From assembly GCF_017068395.1 (NCBI RefSeq), contig NZ_CP070619.1:3472001-3536000 (forward strand): 64,000 bases of DNA. The letters are read 5' to 3'. How positions within the stretch are numbered: position 1 is the stretch's first letter; each line of letters starts with the position of its first letter. The translations under genes and the position numbers were made by a program. Under the pieces are notes generated by a model. That model had not been told where the DNA came from, made no database searches, and saw only the letters and a program-made list of their open reading frames with translations. The DNA comes from Rhodococcus pseudokoreensis (GTDB lineage Bacteria > Actinomycetota > Actinomycetes > Mycobacteriales > Mycobacteriaceae). Below, piece after piece: positions 27,725 to 37,285 of this stretch.

Positions 27725-29899
27725 ATGACCAGAGGAAACGGGTCGGGCAGAGACGGATCGGCCGCTGGATCGGACTCTGCCGAACGGACCGTCGGAGTCA
27801 CGAACTCCGAACACGAGAGCAGCGAAGCGACGGTCGCGGCCGGCCCGCCGACGGTGACGGCTGAGCAAACCCTGTCCGCACGGACGATGACCGCCGAGCA
27901 GACCGCACTCGCCGAGCAAACTGCCGCGGCCGAACAAACCGCTGCCGCGGAACAGACCGCTGCGGCCGAGCGAACTGCTGCGGCCGAACAGACCGCTGCG
28001 GCCGAGCGAACTGCTGCGGCCGAACAGACGGCGGAGGCCGGTCCGACCGTGACCGCCCGGCAGCCGGACACGCTCATCACCATGCCGCCCGGCAGTGCGG
28101 CGCTCGACGACGTGGAGGTCGGGCAGCAGGTCGACGACTTCGATCTGCTGATGAGTCTGGGCAGCGGCGCGTTCGGCCGGGTGTTCCTCGCACGCCAGCG
28201 GTCGATGCAACGTCTCGTGGCGGTGAAGATCTCCCACGACAAGGGCAACGAGCCGCAGACCCTCGCCCAACTCGACCACGACTACATCGTCCGCGTCTTC
28301 GACCAGAGGCTGCTCGAGGACCGCGAACTGCGTCTGCTCTACATGCAGTACCTGCCGGGCGGCACCCTGCTGCGGGTCCTGCGGCGGGTGCGCGTCACGC
28401 CCGAACGGGAGCGGACCGGCAGCCTGCTGCTGGACGTCGTCGACGAGGAGATGCGGGAGAAGGGCGAGCTCAGGCCCACCGACTCGAGTGTGCGCGACGA
28501 GATCGCGTCACTCACCTGGCCCGAGACGATCGCGTGGCTGGGGCGGCGGCTGGCCGAGGCCCTCGACTACGCAGGCAAACGCGGCGTCCTGCACCGCGAC
28601 ATCAAACCCGCCAACATCCTGTTGACGGCGGAGGGTGTGCCCAAGCTCGCCGATTTCAACATCAGTTTCAGCGACTCCGTCACCGGGGCGTCACCGCTCG
28701 CCTACTTCGGCGGGTCGCTGGCCTACATGTCCCCCGAGCAACTCGAAGCGTGTCACCGCGGAATGCCGGGAACGGCGGCGGACCTCGACACCCGCAGCGA
28801 CATCTTCGCGCTCGGGGTGATGCTGTGGGAGCTGATGTGCGGGCGGCGTCCGTTCCAGGACGAGGACGTGTCGAGCGAGTCGCTCGCCGCACTCGAGGCG
28901 ATGCTGGACAGCCGCAGCCGCGACGTCGACCCGGAGTTCCTGGACCAGTTACCGGCCGACTGCCCGCCGTCGCTGCGCCGGGTATTGCTGACGTGTCTGG
29001 CGCCGAAGCCGGCCGACCGGTGGTCGTCCGGCGCCGAGCTGGCCCAGCAGTTCGACCTGTGCTTGAACCCGCGGGCCCGTGACCTCGTCGATCCGCCCCC
29101 ACATTCCTGGCGCATGCGGTTGCGCCGGTTCGCGCTCCCGATTCTGGTTTTCGGTATCGCGGTGCCGAACGCCCTTGCCGGTGCGTACAACTACCACCAC
29201 AACAAGATGCTGATCATCAGCAATCTGACTCCCGAGGCGCAGCAGTCGTTCGAGGGGATCCAGTTGGTGATCAACTCGATCGCGTTCCCGTTGGGCGCGA
29301 TCATGCTGCTCTACTGGTGCCGCTACCCGCTGCTGGTTCCGCGGGGTCTGCGCAAGGGCCGGACGTACGACCGCCAGACCCTGGCCCGGGCCCGCACCGA
29401 CACGTTGCTGCTCGGCGACCGCGTGGTGCTCGTGGTGTTCGGATTGTGGGTGATCGCGGGAATCGCCTATCCGATTTCCCTGCAACTGGCGGCGGGGAAC
29501 GTGCCGCCGGGCGCGTACGTGCACTTCATCGCGTCGCTGATCGTGTGCGGTGCCGTGTCGGTGGCGTACCCGTTCTTCGTGGTGGCGTTCTTCGCGGTGC
29601 GCTGCATCTATCCGACCCTGCTACCGCAGGACATCGCGAGCAGCGCCGACGCGCACAAACTGCGGGGACTCGACCGCCGCAGCACGCTGTATCTCGCGGT
29701 GGCCGCGTCGGTTCCGCTGGCCGGTGTGGCCGGGGTGACGTTCCTGTCGCCCGACGAGATCACGCTGGTGATCATCGCGGTTCGCATCCTGTGCGTCGGC
29801 GGTATCTTCGCGTTCGTCGGCGTGTACTGGCTGTTCCGGCAGCTGGAGCAGGATCTGCGGGCGCTGGAACTCGCCGTGTCCCACGAAACCGCCCGCTGA
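27725..29899 (+). CDS. Ser/Thr protein kinase with repeat N-terminus and six C-terminal membrane helices
   Basis: A 724-residue protein in three parts. Residues 1-~125 are low complexity with repeated TAAAE(Q/R). Residues ~137-440 are a Hanks kinase: GSGAFGRVFLARQ (P-loop), VAVKISHDKG (ATP Lys), VLHRDIKPANILL (catalytic Asp), KLADFNISF (DFN in place of DFG) and MSPEQL. The Mg-binding Asp is kept, so activity is plausible. From ~460 on there are six hydrophobic segments (for example IVVLVVFGLWVIAGIAYP-like and HFIASLIVCGAVSVAYPFFV), a polytopic anchor rather than the PASTA sensor of PknB. Ribosome binding is weak. A direct repeat CCTCGATGTGC at 27679-27689 and 27713-27723 lies just upstream. 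Target unknown. Confidence 0.85.
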   Translation: MTRGNGSGRDGSAAGSDSAERTVGVTNSEHESSEATVAAGPPTVTAEQTLSARTMTAEQTALAEQTAAAEQTAAAEQTAAAERTAAAEQTAAAERTAAAEQTAEAGPTVTARQPDTLITMPPGSAALDDVEVGQQVDDFDLLMSLGSGAFGRVFLARQRSMQRLVAVKISHDKGNEPQTLAQLDHDYIVRVFDQRLLEDRELRLLYMQYLPGGTLLRVLRRVRVTPERERTGSLLLDVVDEEMREKGELRPTDSSVRDEIASLTWPETIAWLGRRLAEALDYAGKRGVLHRDIKPANILLTAEGVPKLADFNISFSDSVTGASPLAYFGGSLAYMSPEQLEACHRGMPGTAADLDTRSDIFALGVMLWELMCGRRPFQDEDVSSESLAALEAMLDSRSRDVDPEFLDQLPADCPPSLRRVLLTCLAPKPADRWSSGAELAQQFDLCLNPRARDLVDPPPHSWRMRLRRFALPILVFGIAVPNALAGAYNYHHNKMLIISNLTPEAQQSFEGIQLVINSIAFPLGAIMLLYWCRYPLLVPRGLRKGRTYDRQTLARARTDTLLLGDRVVLVVFGLWVIAGIAYPISLQLAAGNVPPGAYVHFIASLIVCGAVSVAYPFFVVAFFAVRCIYPTLLPQDIASSADAHKLRGLDRRSTLYLAVAASVPLAGVAGVTFLSPDEITLVIIAVRILCVGGIFAFVGVYWLFRQLEQDLRALELAVSHETAR
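27902..28027 (+). repeat. 18-bp in-frame tandem repeat coding TAAAE(Q/R)
   Basis: Within the kinase N-terminus, six uninterrupted hexapeptides TAAAEQ or TAAAER (residues ~66-101) follow three degenerate copies (TAEQT, TALAEQ types). At DNA level a 36-bp super-unit with alternating GAACAG and GAGCGA endings repeats twice almost exactly. The unit length is a multiple of three, so copy-number change would not break the frame. Confidence 0.9.
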
Positions 29900-29906
29900 C
29901 GGGCGG
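29889..29906. terminator. Hairpin between converging kinase and hpt genes
   Basis: CCGCCCG (29889-29895), loop CTGA, and CGGGCGG (29900-29906) form a perfect 7-bp GC stem. The kinase stop codon lies in the loop and the hpt stop begins four bases after. It likely ends both transcripts. Confidence 0.6.
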
Positions 29907-29909
29907 GGT

Positions 29910-30464
29910 TCAGCCGCCGTAGACGGAGGGCTCGAGCGTTCCGATGTACGGCAGGTCGCGGTACCGCTCGGCGTAGTCGAGGCCGTAGCCGACGACGAAC
30001 TCGTTGGGAATGTCGAAGCCGACGTTCGCGACGTTGATGTCGACCTTGATGGCGTCGGGCTTGCGCAGCAGCGTGACGACCTCGAGCGATGCCGGGTTAC
30101 GCGTCGAGAGGTTGCGCATCAGCCAGGACAGTGTGAGACCGGAGTCGATGATGTCCTCGACGATCAGCACGTGGCGGCCTGCGATGTCCTTGTCGAGGTC
30201 CTTGAGGATGCGCACGACACCCGAGGACGACGTGGACGACCCGTAGGAGCTGACGGCCATGAACTCCATCTGGGTGGGGATGGGGAGGGCCCGCGCGAAG
30301 TCGGTCATGAAGAAGATGGCGCCCTTGAGGACACCCACCAGGAGCAGATCCCCTTCCGGGGCGCCCTCCGGGTAGCGCTTGGCGATCTCCTCGGCCAGTT
30401 CGACGGTACGTCGACGGATCTCGTCCTCGGAGATCAGTACCGATGCGATGTCGCCTTCGTACAC
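29910..30464 (-). CDS. hpt: Hypoxanthine(-guanine) phosphoribosyltransferase
   Basis: A 184-residue purine salvage enzyme. The PRPP-binding motif is [18 protein letters not shown], flexible-loop residues are in [16 protein letters not shown] and base-binding residues in [27 protein letters not shown]. It converts hypoxanthine or guanine plus PRPP to IMP or GMP in the cytoplasm. tilS lies four bases upstream on the same strand, the order of Rv3625c-Rv3624c. Length is normal. Confidence 0.96.
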   Translation of the reverse strand: MYEGDIASVLISEDEIRRRTVELAEEIAKRYPEGAPEGDLLLVGVLKGAIFFMTDFARALPIPTQMEFMAVSSYGSSTSSSGVVRILKDLDKDIAGRHVLIVEDIIDSGLTLSWLMRNLSTRNPASLEVVTLLRKPDAIKVDINVANVGFDIPNEFVVGYGLDYAERYRDLPYIGTLEPSVYGG

Positions 30465-30468
30465 GCGA

Positions 30469-31449
30469 TCAAACCCTTCGTCGGTCGTCCAATCCGACGT
30501 TCAGCCTGCCACGTCGCCGTCGGACCACCAACCTCGCGTCCGGTGTTCCGCCCCCGACCGCCACCTGTCCCTGCCCCCGCCATCGGGCGACGAGGTCGTC
30601 CACCGCCCGCAACTGGGTGTCTCCGAGACCGCGTGCACCGGCCGCGAGCAGCCAGCTGCGCAGGACCCGCCTGCGGACGGGCGGCGCCGACAGGGCGAGG
30701 AGCGCCGCGTCGATTTCCCCGTCCACCACGACTTTCGCTTCGGCGTCGGCGGCCACCGCGTCGAGGACAGCTCCCTCCTCGCGCAGGTGTTCCCCGGTGC
30801 GGGCGAGGGCCCCGGCGACGCCGCCGCCGAGAACGTCCTCCAGCAGCGGCAGCACCTCGGTGCGCAGCCGCACCCGCACGAAGTCGGGTGAGCTGTTGTG
30901 CGGATCCTCGTGCGGGCTGAGGCCTAGTTCCACGCACGTCTGCCGGGTCACCGCGCGTCGCACGTCCAGCAGCGGCCTGCCCCACGGGCTGTCGTAGGGG
31001 CTCATCCCCCAGATGGATCGACCACCCGAACCGCGGGACAGCCCCAGCAACACTGTTTCGGCCTGATCGTCGAGGGTGTGTCCCAGCAGCACCGGGCGGG
31101 TTCCGCGCGCCGAGTCGAGGGCCCGGTAGCGGGCCTGCCGGGCGGCGGCCTCCAGCCCGCCGGTTCCGGTGACGTCGACGGGAAGCACCTCGGCCGACGC
31201 GCAGCCGAGGGCCCGGGCGCGCGCTGCCGCCTCGTCGGCGACGTCGGCCGACCCCGGCTGCAGCCGGTGATCGACGACGAGGGCGACAACCGAACGGGCC
31301 TCGGCGGCGGCCGCCGCCGTCAGGGCCAGCGAATCGGCGCCGCCCGACAACGCGACCGCGACGTCGCCGTCCGGGGCGTGTGCCGCGATCCAGCGCCGCA
31401 CGGCGTGACGAACCTCGAGGATCGCCGGTTCCTCGGGAAGCACTGTCAC
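30469..31449 (-). CDS. tilS: tRNA(Ile)-lysidine synthetase
   Basis: A 326-residue PP-loop ATPase. The P-loop [18 protein letters not shown] is near residue 32. [22 protein letters not shown] and [20 protein letters not shown] complete the N-type ATPase core. It attaches lysine to C34 of tRNA-Ile2, changing both charging and AUA decoding, and is essential in most bacteria. It starts at GTG 31449 (GTGACAGTG). It lies between hpt and the zinc metalloprotease in the order of M. tuberculosis Rv3624c-Rv3626c. The C-terminal substrate domain is short, as in other actinobacteria. Confidence 0.95.
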   Translation of the reverse strand: MTVLPEEPAILEVRHAVRRWIAAHAPDGDVAVALSGGADSLALTAAAAAEARSVVALVVDHRLQPGSADVADEAAARARALGCASAEVLPVDVTGTGGLEAAARQARYRALDSARGTRPVLLGHTLDDQAETVLLGLSRGSGGRSIWGMSPYDSPWGRPLLDVRRAVTRQTCVELGLSPHEDPHNSSPDFVRVRLRTEVLPLLEDVLGGGVAGALARTGEHLREEGAVLDAVAADAEAKVVVDGEIDAALLALSAPPVRRRVLRSWLLAAGARGLGDTQLRAVDDLVARWRGQGQVAVGGGTPDARLVVRRRRGRLNVGLDDRRRV

Positions 31450-31468
31450 CGGCTCGGTCCTTCGCGAA

Positions 31469-32515
31469 TCAGCCCAGCACCCGGGACACCCAGGCGTCCG
31501 GTGCGTCGATCTCCGCGAGCCGGGGCAACGTGTCGGGGCCGGTCCACACGACGTTGAACCGGTCCATCCCGACCTTGTCCACGACGGCGTCGACGAACGC
31601 CTTGCCGCGCACGTACTGCGCCATCTTCGCGTCCATCCCGAGCAGCGCCCGGATGAGCCGCTGCACCGGGTTGCTCTTGCGGCGGCGCCGGCTGTCGAAG
31701 GCCGCGCGGATGGCGGCCACCGACGGCACGACCGCGGGACCGACCGCGTCCATCACGTGGTCCGCGTGTCCCTCGAGGAGGGTGCCGAGCACCAGCAGAC
31801 GGTCGAGCGCGTCACGCTGCGGCTCGGCCTGGGTCGCGCGCAGGAGTCCGACGATGCCGCCCGGTGCACCCGACTCGTCGGGTTCCGTACGTCCACGGTC
31901 GCGCAGCGCGGAGGACAACCGGCCGACCATGTCGGTGATCGACTCGTCCTCGGCGGATCCGAGGATCTCCACCGACTCCTGCATGTACCCGGTGAGCCAC
32001 GGCGACGACGAGAACTGCACCCGGTGCGTCACCTCGTGGAGGCACACCCAGAGCCGGAAGTCGCTGGGCTGCACCCGCAGTGTGCGCTCGACGGACACCA
32101 CGTTGGGCGCGACGAGCAGCAGGGTTCCGTTGTCGCCGGTGAACGGGTCGTACTGACCGAGGATCGCCGACGACAGGTAGGCGAGCATCGCCCCGGCCTG
32201 AATGCCCGCCGGCTTGCCGAGCAGCATGCCGGGGGCGGCGTCGCCGCCGGTGAGTTGCGACATCGAATGCGCGGCGGCGTGGATCCACCCCGCCCGGTCG
32301 AGGATCTGGGCGGTGGGCACCGGCAGTCCGTCGGCGAGTCCGGTGACTTCCCGGACGGGCAGTTCGGCGCGCATCGACGCGTCGGCCAGTTCCGCGACCA
32401 CGGTTTCGGCCGTGTACCGCGACGTGGCGGGCCCGCTGCGCGCCAGCCTCACCCCCGTCCTGGCTGCGAGTTTCCAGTCGACGGCACCGCTGAACGCATT
32501 TCCTTCGGCGGCCAT
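31469..32515 (-). CDS. Zinc-dependent metalloprotease of the Rv3626c family (DUF2342)
   Basis: About 348 residues with a zinc-protease motif HEVTH in WVCLHEVTHRVQFSSSPWL and a downstream GHADHVMDAVGP with further His/Asp ligands. This is the coenzyme-F420-biosynthesis-associated/zinc-dependent metalloprotease family conserved beside dacB and tilS in Mycobacteriales. Substrate unknown. The start ATG at 32515 shares its A with the dacB stop (TGATG), so it is translated by coupling to dacB; the longer open frame upstream is dacB in another frame. No signal peptide is seen, so it probably acts in the cytoplasm. Confidence 0.87.
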   Translation of the reverse strand: MAAEGNAFSGAVDWKLAARTGVRLARSGPATSRYTAETVVAELADASMRAELPVREVTGLADGLPVPTAQILDRAGWIHAAAHSMSQLTGGDAAPGMLLGKPAGIQAGAMLAYLSSAILGQYDPFTGDNGTLLLVAPNVVSVERTLRVQPSDFRLWVCLHEVTHRVQFSSSPWLTGYMQESVEILGSAEDESITDMVGRLSSALRDRGRTEPDESGAPGGIVGLLRATQAEPQRDALDRLLVLGTLLEGHADHVMDAVGPAVVPSVAAIRAAFDSRRRRKSNPVQRLIRALLGMDAKMAQYVRGKAFVDAVVDKVGMDRFNVVWTGPDTLPRLAEIDAPDAWVSRVLG

Positions 32516-33924
32516 CACTGGCACCCGCACGTGCGGAGCGCGGCCGCCAGTGCGTCGAGGGCGGGACGGCTGACCTCCGGTGGGCGGTCGTTGGACATCA
32601 GCGCGAACGTGAGGACGCGCCCGTTCTGGTCCACCACGTAGCCGGCGAGGGCGCTGGCCGTGGACAGGGTGCCGGTCTTCGCGCGCACCCATCCGGCGCC
32701 GGTGCGGTTGCCCGACGCGTACCGGTCCGACAGGCTGCCCGTGGCGCCTGCCACCGGCAGGTAGTCGAGCATCGGCCGCAGGGCGGGATTCCCCTCCCCG
32801 GCGGCGGCCGTCAGCACCTGGTCGAGGGTGTGCGGCGCGATGCGGTCGTCGACGGACAGCCCGCTCGCGTCGTGCAGCGTGAGCCCCGACAGATCGAAGC
32901 CGGCACCGGTCAGGGTCTGGCCGATGGTCGCGACGGCGCCCGCGAACGATGCTTCCGCGCCGGCATTCATGGCAACCTCCCGCCCGATCGCTTCGGCAAG
33001 CACATTGTCCGAGTGTTCCATCATCTGCCGCAACCGGTCGCGCAGCGGCGCGGACTGCACACTCGCAACCGTGGCGGCTCCGGGTGCCGCGACCCCCGAC
33101 GCGACCGCCGACGGGTCGACGCCGAGCGCATTTGCCAGCGTCCGCCCGGCGTCGAGCGCGGGCGTCGAACTACGCGGCGACTCGTCCACGAGCGGGTCGG
33201 CGCGTCCGCCGTCGATCATGATCGGCTCGGTGGGGGTGATGAATCCGGCGCCGACATCGGTCGGGAACCATCCCTGCGCCATGGTGTCGCCCGAGTAGAT
33301 GCTCGTGTCGACCACGATGCGCGTCACCTGGATGCCCGCGTTCCGGATCTGATCGACCAGTTGCGAGATGTGCGCCGCACCCGGGTAGTAGCCGTTCTCC
33401 CCGACCGGCTTCGCGGTGAGAGTGGGATCACCACCGGCGACGAGGACGATCTCCCCGGGAGCCGCCCCCTGCACCACCTTCGTCGTGACGCGGTGGTCGG
33501 ACGGCAACGACAGCAGCGCGGATCCCGCGGTGAGGACCTTGGTGGTGGACGCAGGCGTCATCGGGGTCTGCGGGTTGACGCTCCACAGCACCTGACCGGT
33601 GACGGCGTCGGCGACCGTTCCGCTGAACTTGCCGAGGTCCGGGTTGGCGGCGGCCGGACCGACCGCCGCGGCGATCCCCTGCGCGCTCGGCATCGGCGCG
33701 TCGTCCGGGACCGGCGTGACCTGCGGGGCCGCGATGATCGGTGCCGGTTCGGGGGCGATCGTCAGTTCGCCGCGCCCCGCCGACGCGTTGTGCGCGCCCA
33801 CCGCGACCACCAGCACGGCGGCCATCGCGAGCACCACGACGACGACCGACGCGAACAGAATTCGCATGTTCCGACGGTGGCGTCCCGCCAACGAGCCCAT
33901 CTTCTTCTTTCCCTGGCCCGGCAA
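32515..33924 (-). CDS. dacB: D-alanyl-D-alanine carboxypeptidase/endopeptidase, PBP4 type (S13)
   Basis: A 469-residue cell-wall enzyme. It has an N-terminal membrane anchor (residues ~20-45, [19 protein letters not shown]) rather than a clear cleavage site. The three penicillin-binding motifs are PASTTKVLT (Ser-x-x-Lys), EHSDNVLAE (SxN) and [15 protein letters not shown] (KTG). It trims peptidoglycan stem peptides outside the membrane. It corresponds to Rv3627c by position. It diverges from ppa with 107 bp between starts. The C-terminus has two Cys (RTCGCQ), possibly a disulfide. Confidence 0.94.
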   Translation of the reverse strand: MPGQGKKKMGSLAGRHRRNMRILFASVVVVVLAMAAVLVVAVGAHNASAGRGELTIAPEPAPIIAAPQVTPVPDDAPMPSAQGIAAAVGPAAANPDLGKFSGTVADAVTGQVLWSVNPQTPMTPASTTKVLTAGSALLSLPSDHRVTTKVVQGAAPGEIVLVAGGDPTLTAKPVGENGYYPGAAHISQLVDQIRNAGIQVTRIVVDTSIYSGDTMAQGWFPTDVGAGFITPTEPIMIDGGRADPLVDESPRSSTPALDAGRTLANALGVDPSAVASGVAAPGAATVASVQSAPLRDRLRQMMEHSDNVLAEAIGREVAMNAGAEASFAGAVATIGQTLTGAGFDLSGLTLHDASGLSVDDRIAPHTLDQVLTAAAGEGNPALRPMLDYLPVAGATGSLSDRYASGNRTGAGWVRAKTGTLSTASALAGYVVDQNGRVLTFALMSNDRPPEVSRPALDALAAALRTCGCQ

Positions 33925-34031
33925 CGCGCCTCCGTCTTCACTGTGATTCGTGGGTGGTCAGACAACCAACCTTATCCTCGACCCGATATCCTCTCCCCGA
34001 ATCATCATCGACACGACAGCGAGGAATCGGC

Positions 34032-34523
34032 GTGGAGTTCGACGTCACCATCGAGATCCCCAAGGGTCAGCGAAACAAGTACGAGGTCGACCACGTGACC
34101 GGTCGCGTGAAGCTGGACCGCTACCTGTACACCGCGTTCGGCTACCCGGCCGACTACGGCTTCATCGAGAACACCCTCGGCGAGGACGGCGACCCGCTGG
34201 ACGCGCTGGTCCTGCTCCCCGAGTCGGTGTTCCCCGGCGTCATCGTCGAGGCACGCCCCGTGGGCATGTTCAAGATGGTCGACGAGGCCGGCGGCGACGA
34301 CAAGGTGCTGTGCGTGCCTGCCGGCGACCCGCGCTGGGACCACATCCAGGACATCGGCGACGTCCCGCAGTTCGAACTGGACGCCATCAAGCACTTCTTC
34401 GTCCACTACAAGGACCTCGAGCCGGGCAAGCACGTCGAGGGCGCCGACTGGGTCGGGCTCGCCGAGGCGAAGGCCGAGGTCGAGGCGTCGATCAAGCGTC
34501 TGAAGGACAACGGCGGGCACTGA
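34032..34523 (+). CDS. ppa: Inorganic pyrophosphatase, family I
   Basis: A 163-residue enzyme that hydrolyses pyrophosphate. It begins [19 protein letters not shown]. The metal-binding signature [13 protein letters not shown] follows [13 protein letters not shown], and [14 protein letters not shown] with later [14 protein letters not shown] complete the active site. The His pair near DPRWDH is characteristic of the mycobacterial enzyme. The start is GTG 34032 behind GAGGAA; upstream residues in the same frame belong to the dacB promoter. It corresponds to Rv3628 and ends the conserved block. Confidence 0.96.
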   Translation: MEFDVTIEIPKGQRNKYEVDHVTGRVKLDRYLYTAFGYPADYGFIENTLGEDGDPLDALVLLPESVFPGVIVEARPVGMFKMVDEAGGDDKVLCVPAGDPRWDHIQDIGDVPQFELDAIKHFFVHYKDLEPGKHVEGADWVGLAEAKAEVEASIKRLKDNGGH

Positions 34524-34590
34524 GCCTGACGTTCTTTTCAGCGGCGTCCAGTTCCCCGGCTATCGGGTGGGCTGGGCGCCGTTGCCGTCT

Positions 34591-36248
34591 CTACTCCCCC
34601 GCGTCGCCCCGGGCCGCGGCCTGGAGCCCGGACTCGCTGCGCAGGGGTACTTCCTTCCACAGCACGGTGAGGACGAAGGCGACGACGGCGAGCATCGACA
34701 CGGTGAGGAAGACGGATCCGATGGCGTCGGCGAATCCCTCCCGGAACGGCAGGGCGAGCACGTCGTCGAGCTTTCCGATCACCGAACTGTCCGTGAGGAC
34801 GCCGCTGACGCCCGCGTGGTCGGGGCTGAGCATTCCCTGACCCATGGCGGCCTCGGCGGGGTCGTTGCTCTGCGCGGCGGCGACCACTGCCCGCCGGAAG
34901 TCGGATGTGCCCGCTGCGGCCGTCACGCGCTCGCCGATGGCCGGGGTGAGGCGGGAGAAGAGGATCGACAGGAAGATCGCGACGCCTGCGGTGCCGCCGA
35001 TCTGCCGGAAGAAGGTGGCCGCTCCGGTCGACACTCCCATGTCCTGCGGGGGCAGGGCGTTCTGAATGGCGAGAGTGAGCGGCTGCATCAGGTTTCCCAG
35101 ACCGAGTCCCAGGATCAGCATGAAGGCCATCACGACGGGCATCGGCGTGTCGGCTGCCAGCGTGTGCAGCAGGAACGCGCCGACCGCGATGAGGGCGGTC
35201 CCAAGGATTGGGAAGTACCGGTATCGCCCTGTCCGGGAGATCATCTGACCACTGACCACCGAGCCGGCCATGAGGCCGAGGACCATCGGCAGGATCTGGA
35301 ATCCGGCGAGGGTGGGACTCGAGCCCTTCACCACCTGCAGGTACTGGGGCAGGAGGCTGATGCCGCCGAACATGACGGCGCCCACGACGAGGCTGATGAC
35401 GACGCCGAGCGCGAACGTGCTGTTGCGGAAGAAGCGCATCGGGATGAGCGCGTCGTCTTTCATCGCGAGTTCCACGAGCACGAAGGCGAGCACACCGAGG
35501 ACGCCGATCACGTAGCACGCCAACGACTTCGAGTCGCCCCACCCCCAGGTGTGCCCTGTTCGGCGACGATGAGCAACGGCACGACACCCACGGCGAGGGC
35601 GATCGCGCCCCACCAGTCGATCCGCCGGCTTCCGCCCGATCGTCGAGGGAGGTGCAGCACCCTGGAGACGACGGTGAGCGCGACCAGACCGACGGGCACG
35701 TTGACCAGGAAAACCCAACGCCAGCCGTCGATTCCGAGGATCGCGTCCTGCCCGGCGAACAGTCCGCCGAGGACCGGCCCGAGCACGCTGGACGTGCCGA
35801 ACACGGCCAGGAAGTAGCCCTGATATTTGGCGCGCTCACGAGGGGAGACGATGTCGCCGATGATGGTGAGCGCCAACGAGAACAGACCGCCGGCGCCGAG
35901 TCCCTGCACCGCACGGAAGGCCGCGAGCATATACATCGACGTCGAGAACGTACACAGGACCGAGCCGATCACGAACACCGTGATGGCGAACATGAAGAAC
36001 GGCTTGCGGCCGTAGATGTCGGACAGTTTGCCGTAGAGCGGCGTTGCCAGGGTCGCGGTGACGAGGTAGGCGGTGGTGGCCCACGCCTGCAACGAGTAGC
36101 CGTCGAGGTCGTCGGCGATGGTGCGGATCGCCGTCGCCACGATCGTCTGATCGAGCGCAGCGAGGAACATGCCGAGCATCAACCCGCTGAGTACAGCCAG
36201 GATCTGCCGGTGGGTGTAGGCCACCGGCGTTTCGACCGAATTCGACAC
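34591..36248 (-). pseudogene. EmrB/QacA-type (DHA2, 14-TM) MFS transporter, broken by a frameshift
   Basis: Two minus-strand frames join into one drug:H+ antiporter of about 550 residues. The N-terminal part (from GTG 36248) reads LSGLMLGMFLAALDQTIVAT (motif D1) and GKLSDIYGRKPFFMFAI (motif A) down to LLIVAEQG. There it runs off into an unrelated tail. The continuation HTWGWGDSKSLACYVIG is in another frame and goes on to the normal end. Adding one G in the run at about 35554-35556 (minus strand CAGGGCAC) restores the full protein. So it is either a true one-base deletion or a sequencing error in a G run. An operator-like site lies upstream (36274-36290). Confidence 0.85.
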
Positions 36249-36253
36249 TGTTT

Positions 36254-36307
36254 CCTCGCTGCGCTGGTCGTTTACTTGTAGTCGGCAAGTATGCGAGCGC
36301 AGCGAGG
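36254..36307 (-). promoter_or_regulatory. Operator-like palindrome inside a long inverted repeat before the MFS gene
   Basis: ACTTG (36274-36278) and CAAGT (36286-36290) form a 5-7-5 palindrome, a TetR-type operator shape. It is flanked by perfect 12-bp inverted arms CCTCGCTGCGCT (36254-36265) and AGCGCAGCGAGG (36296-36307). In the mRNA the arm nearest the gene contains GAGG, its ribosome-binding site. No regulator gene is adjacent. Confidence 0.5.
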
Positions 36308-36373
36308 ATTCGGGCAACTGATGAACTGGGCTTTACCTGCGGATAAGCGTCCACCCCCGACAGTGCGGACGGA

Positions 36374-37204
36374 TTACTCGCCCTTGAACTCGGGGGTGCG
36401 CTTCTCGAAGACGGCGGTGATCGCCTCGGTCAGGTCCTGCGAGGGCAGGAACGCGGCATTCCACGCGGCGACGTAGCGCAGGCTGTCGTCGACGGCGGCC
36501 GCACGGGAGTGGTCGAGGACGTCCTTGATGCCGTGCACGACGAGCGGCGGGTTCGCCGCGATCTCGCCCGCGCTGGCGTGCGCGGCCGCGAGGACGGCGT
36601 CGGCATCGGCGTAGACACCGTTGACGAGACCGATCTTCTCCGCGCGACCCGCGCCGATGTCCTTGCCGGTGAGTGCGAGTTCCCGCAGATGTCCGTCGCC
36701 GATGATGGCGGGCAGCCGGGCGAAGCTACCCATGTCGGCGACGATCGCGACCTTCACCTCACGGATGCTGAACTGGGCGTCCTCGCTGGCGTACCGGATG
36801 TCGCACGCGGAGATGAGGTCGACGCCGCCGCCGATGCACCAGCCCTGGATGGCCGCGACCACCGGCTTGCGGCAGTCGGCGACCGCGTTGATGCCGGACT
36901 GCATCCGCTTGATCATGTCGTGGAACGCGGTGCGCGGGCCTGCCTGCGCCTTGTCCGCGAGGACGGAACCGAAGCTGCCGCTCATGGCGGGCAGGTCGAG
37001 GCCGAAGGAGAAGTTCTTGCCCGAGCCGGCGATCACCACGGCCCGCACGTCGGGATCGGAGTCGAGTTCGCCGAAGATCTCGGGGAGTTCGCTCCAGAAA
37101 TCCGGCCCCATCGCGTTGCCCTTGCCGGGTCCGATGAGCGTCACCTGCGCGACGTGATCCTTGCGCTCGACGGTGAACGCATTCCAGGTCTTCTGTTCGG
37201 TCAT
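36374..37204 (-). CDS. Crotonase-family enzyme (enoyl-CoA hydratase / dienoyl-CoA isomerase-like)
   Basis: A 276-residue crotonase. VTLIGPGKGNAMGPDFW and SGKNFSFGLDLPAMSG give the oxyanion hole region, GWCIGGGVDLISACDIRYAS the second, and REVKVAIVADMGSFARLPAII the active-site loop. That loop (ADMGSFARLP) resembles the delta3,5-delta2,4-dienoyl-CoA isomerase type (AADVGTLQRLP) more than classical hydratases with Glu144/Glu164. So isomerase activity in degradation of unsaturated fatty acids is likely, but not certain. ATG 37204 was chosen; the long open frame upstream is the FAD gene read backward. It is divergent from the FAD oxidoreductase at 37286. Confidence 0.85.
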   Translation of the reverse strand: MTEQKTWNAFTVERKDHVAQVTLIGPGKGNAMGPDFWSELPEIFGELDSDPDVRAVVIAGSGKNFSFGLDLPAMSGSFGSVLADKAQAGPRTAFHDMIKRMQSGINAVADCRKPVVAAIQGWCIGGGVDLISACDIRYASEDAQFSIREVKVAIVADMGSFARLPAIIGDGHLRELALTGKDIGAGRAEKIGLVNGVYADADAVLAAAHASAGEIAANPPLVVHGIKDVLDHSRAAAVDDSLRYVAAWNAAFLPSQDLTEAITAVFEKRTPEFKGE

Positions 37205-37285
37205 TACTCGAGAGTAACCTCCGCTGGCCGGTGTCCGGCGAAATACCCTGGAGGTCTCTGCACCGTCTGCGAACGGACAGCCGCG

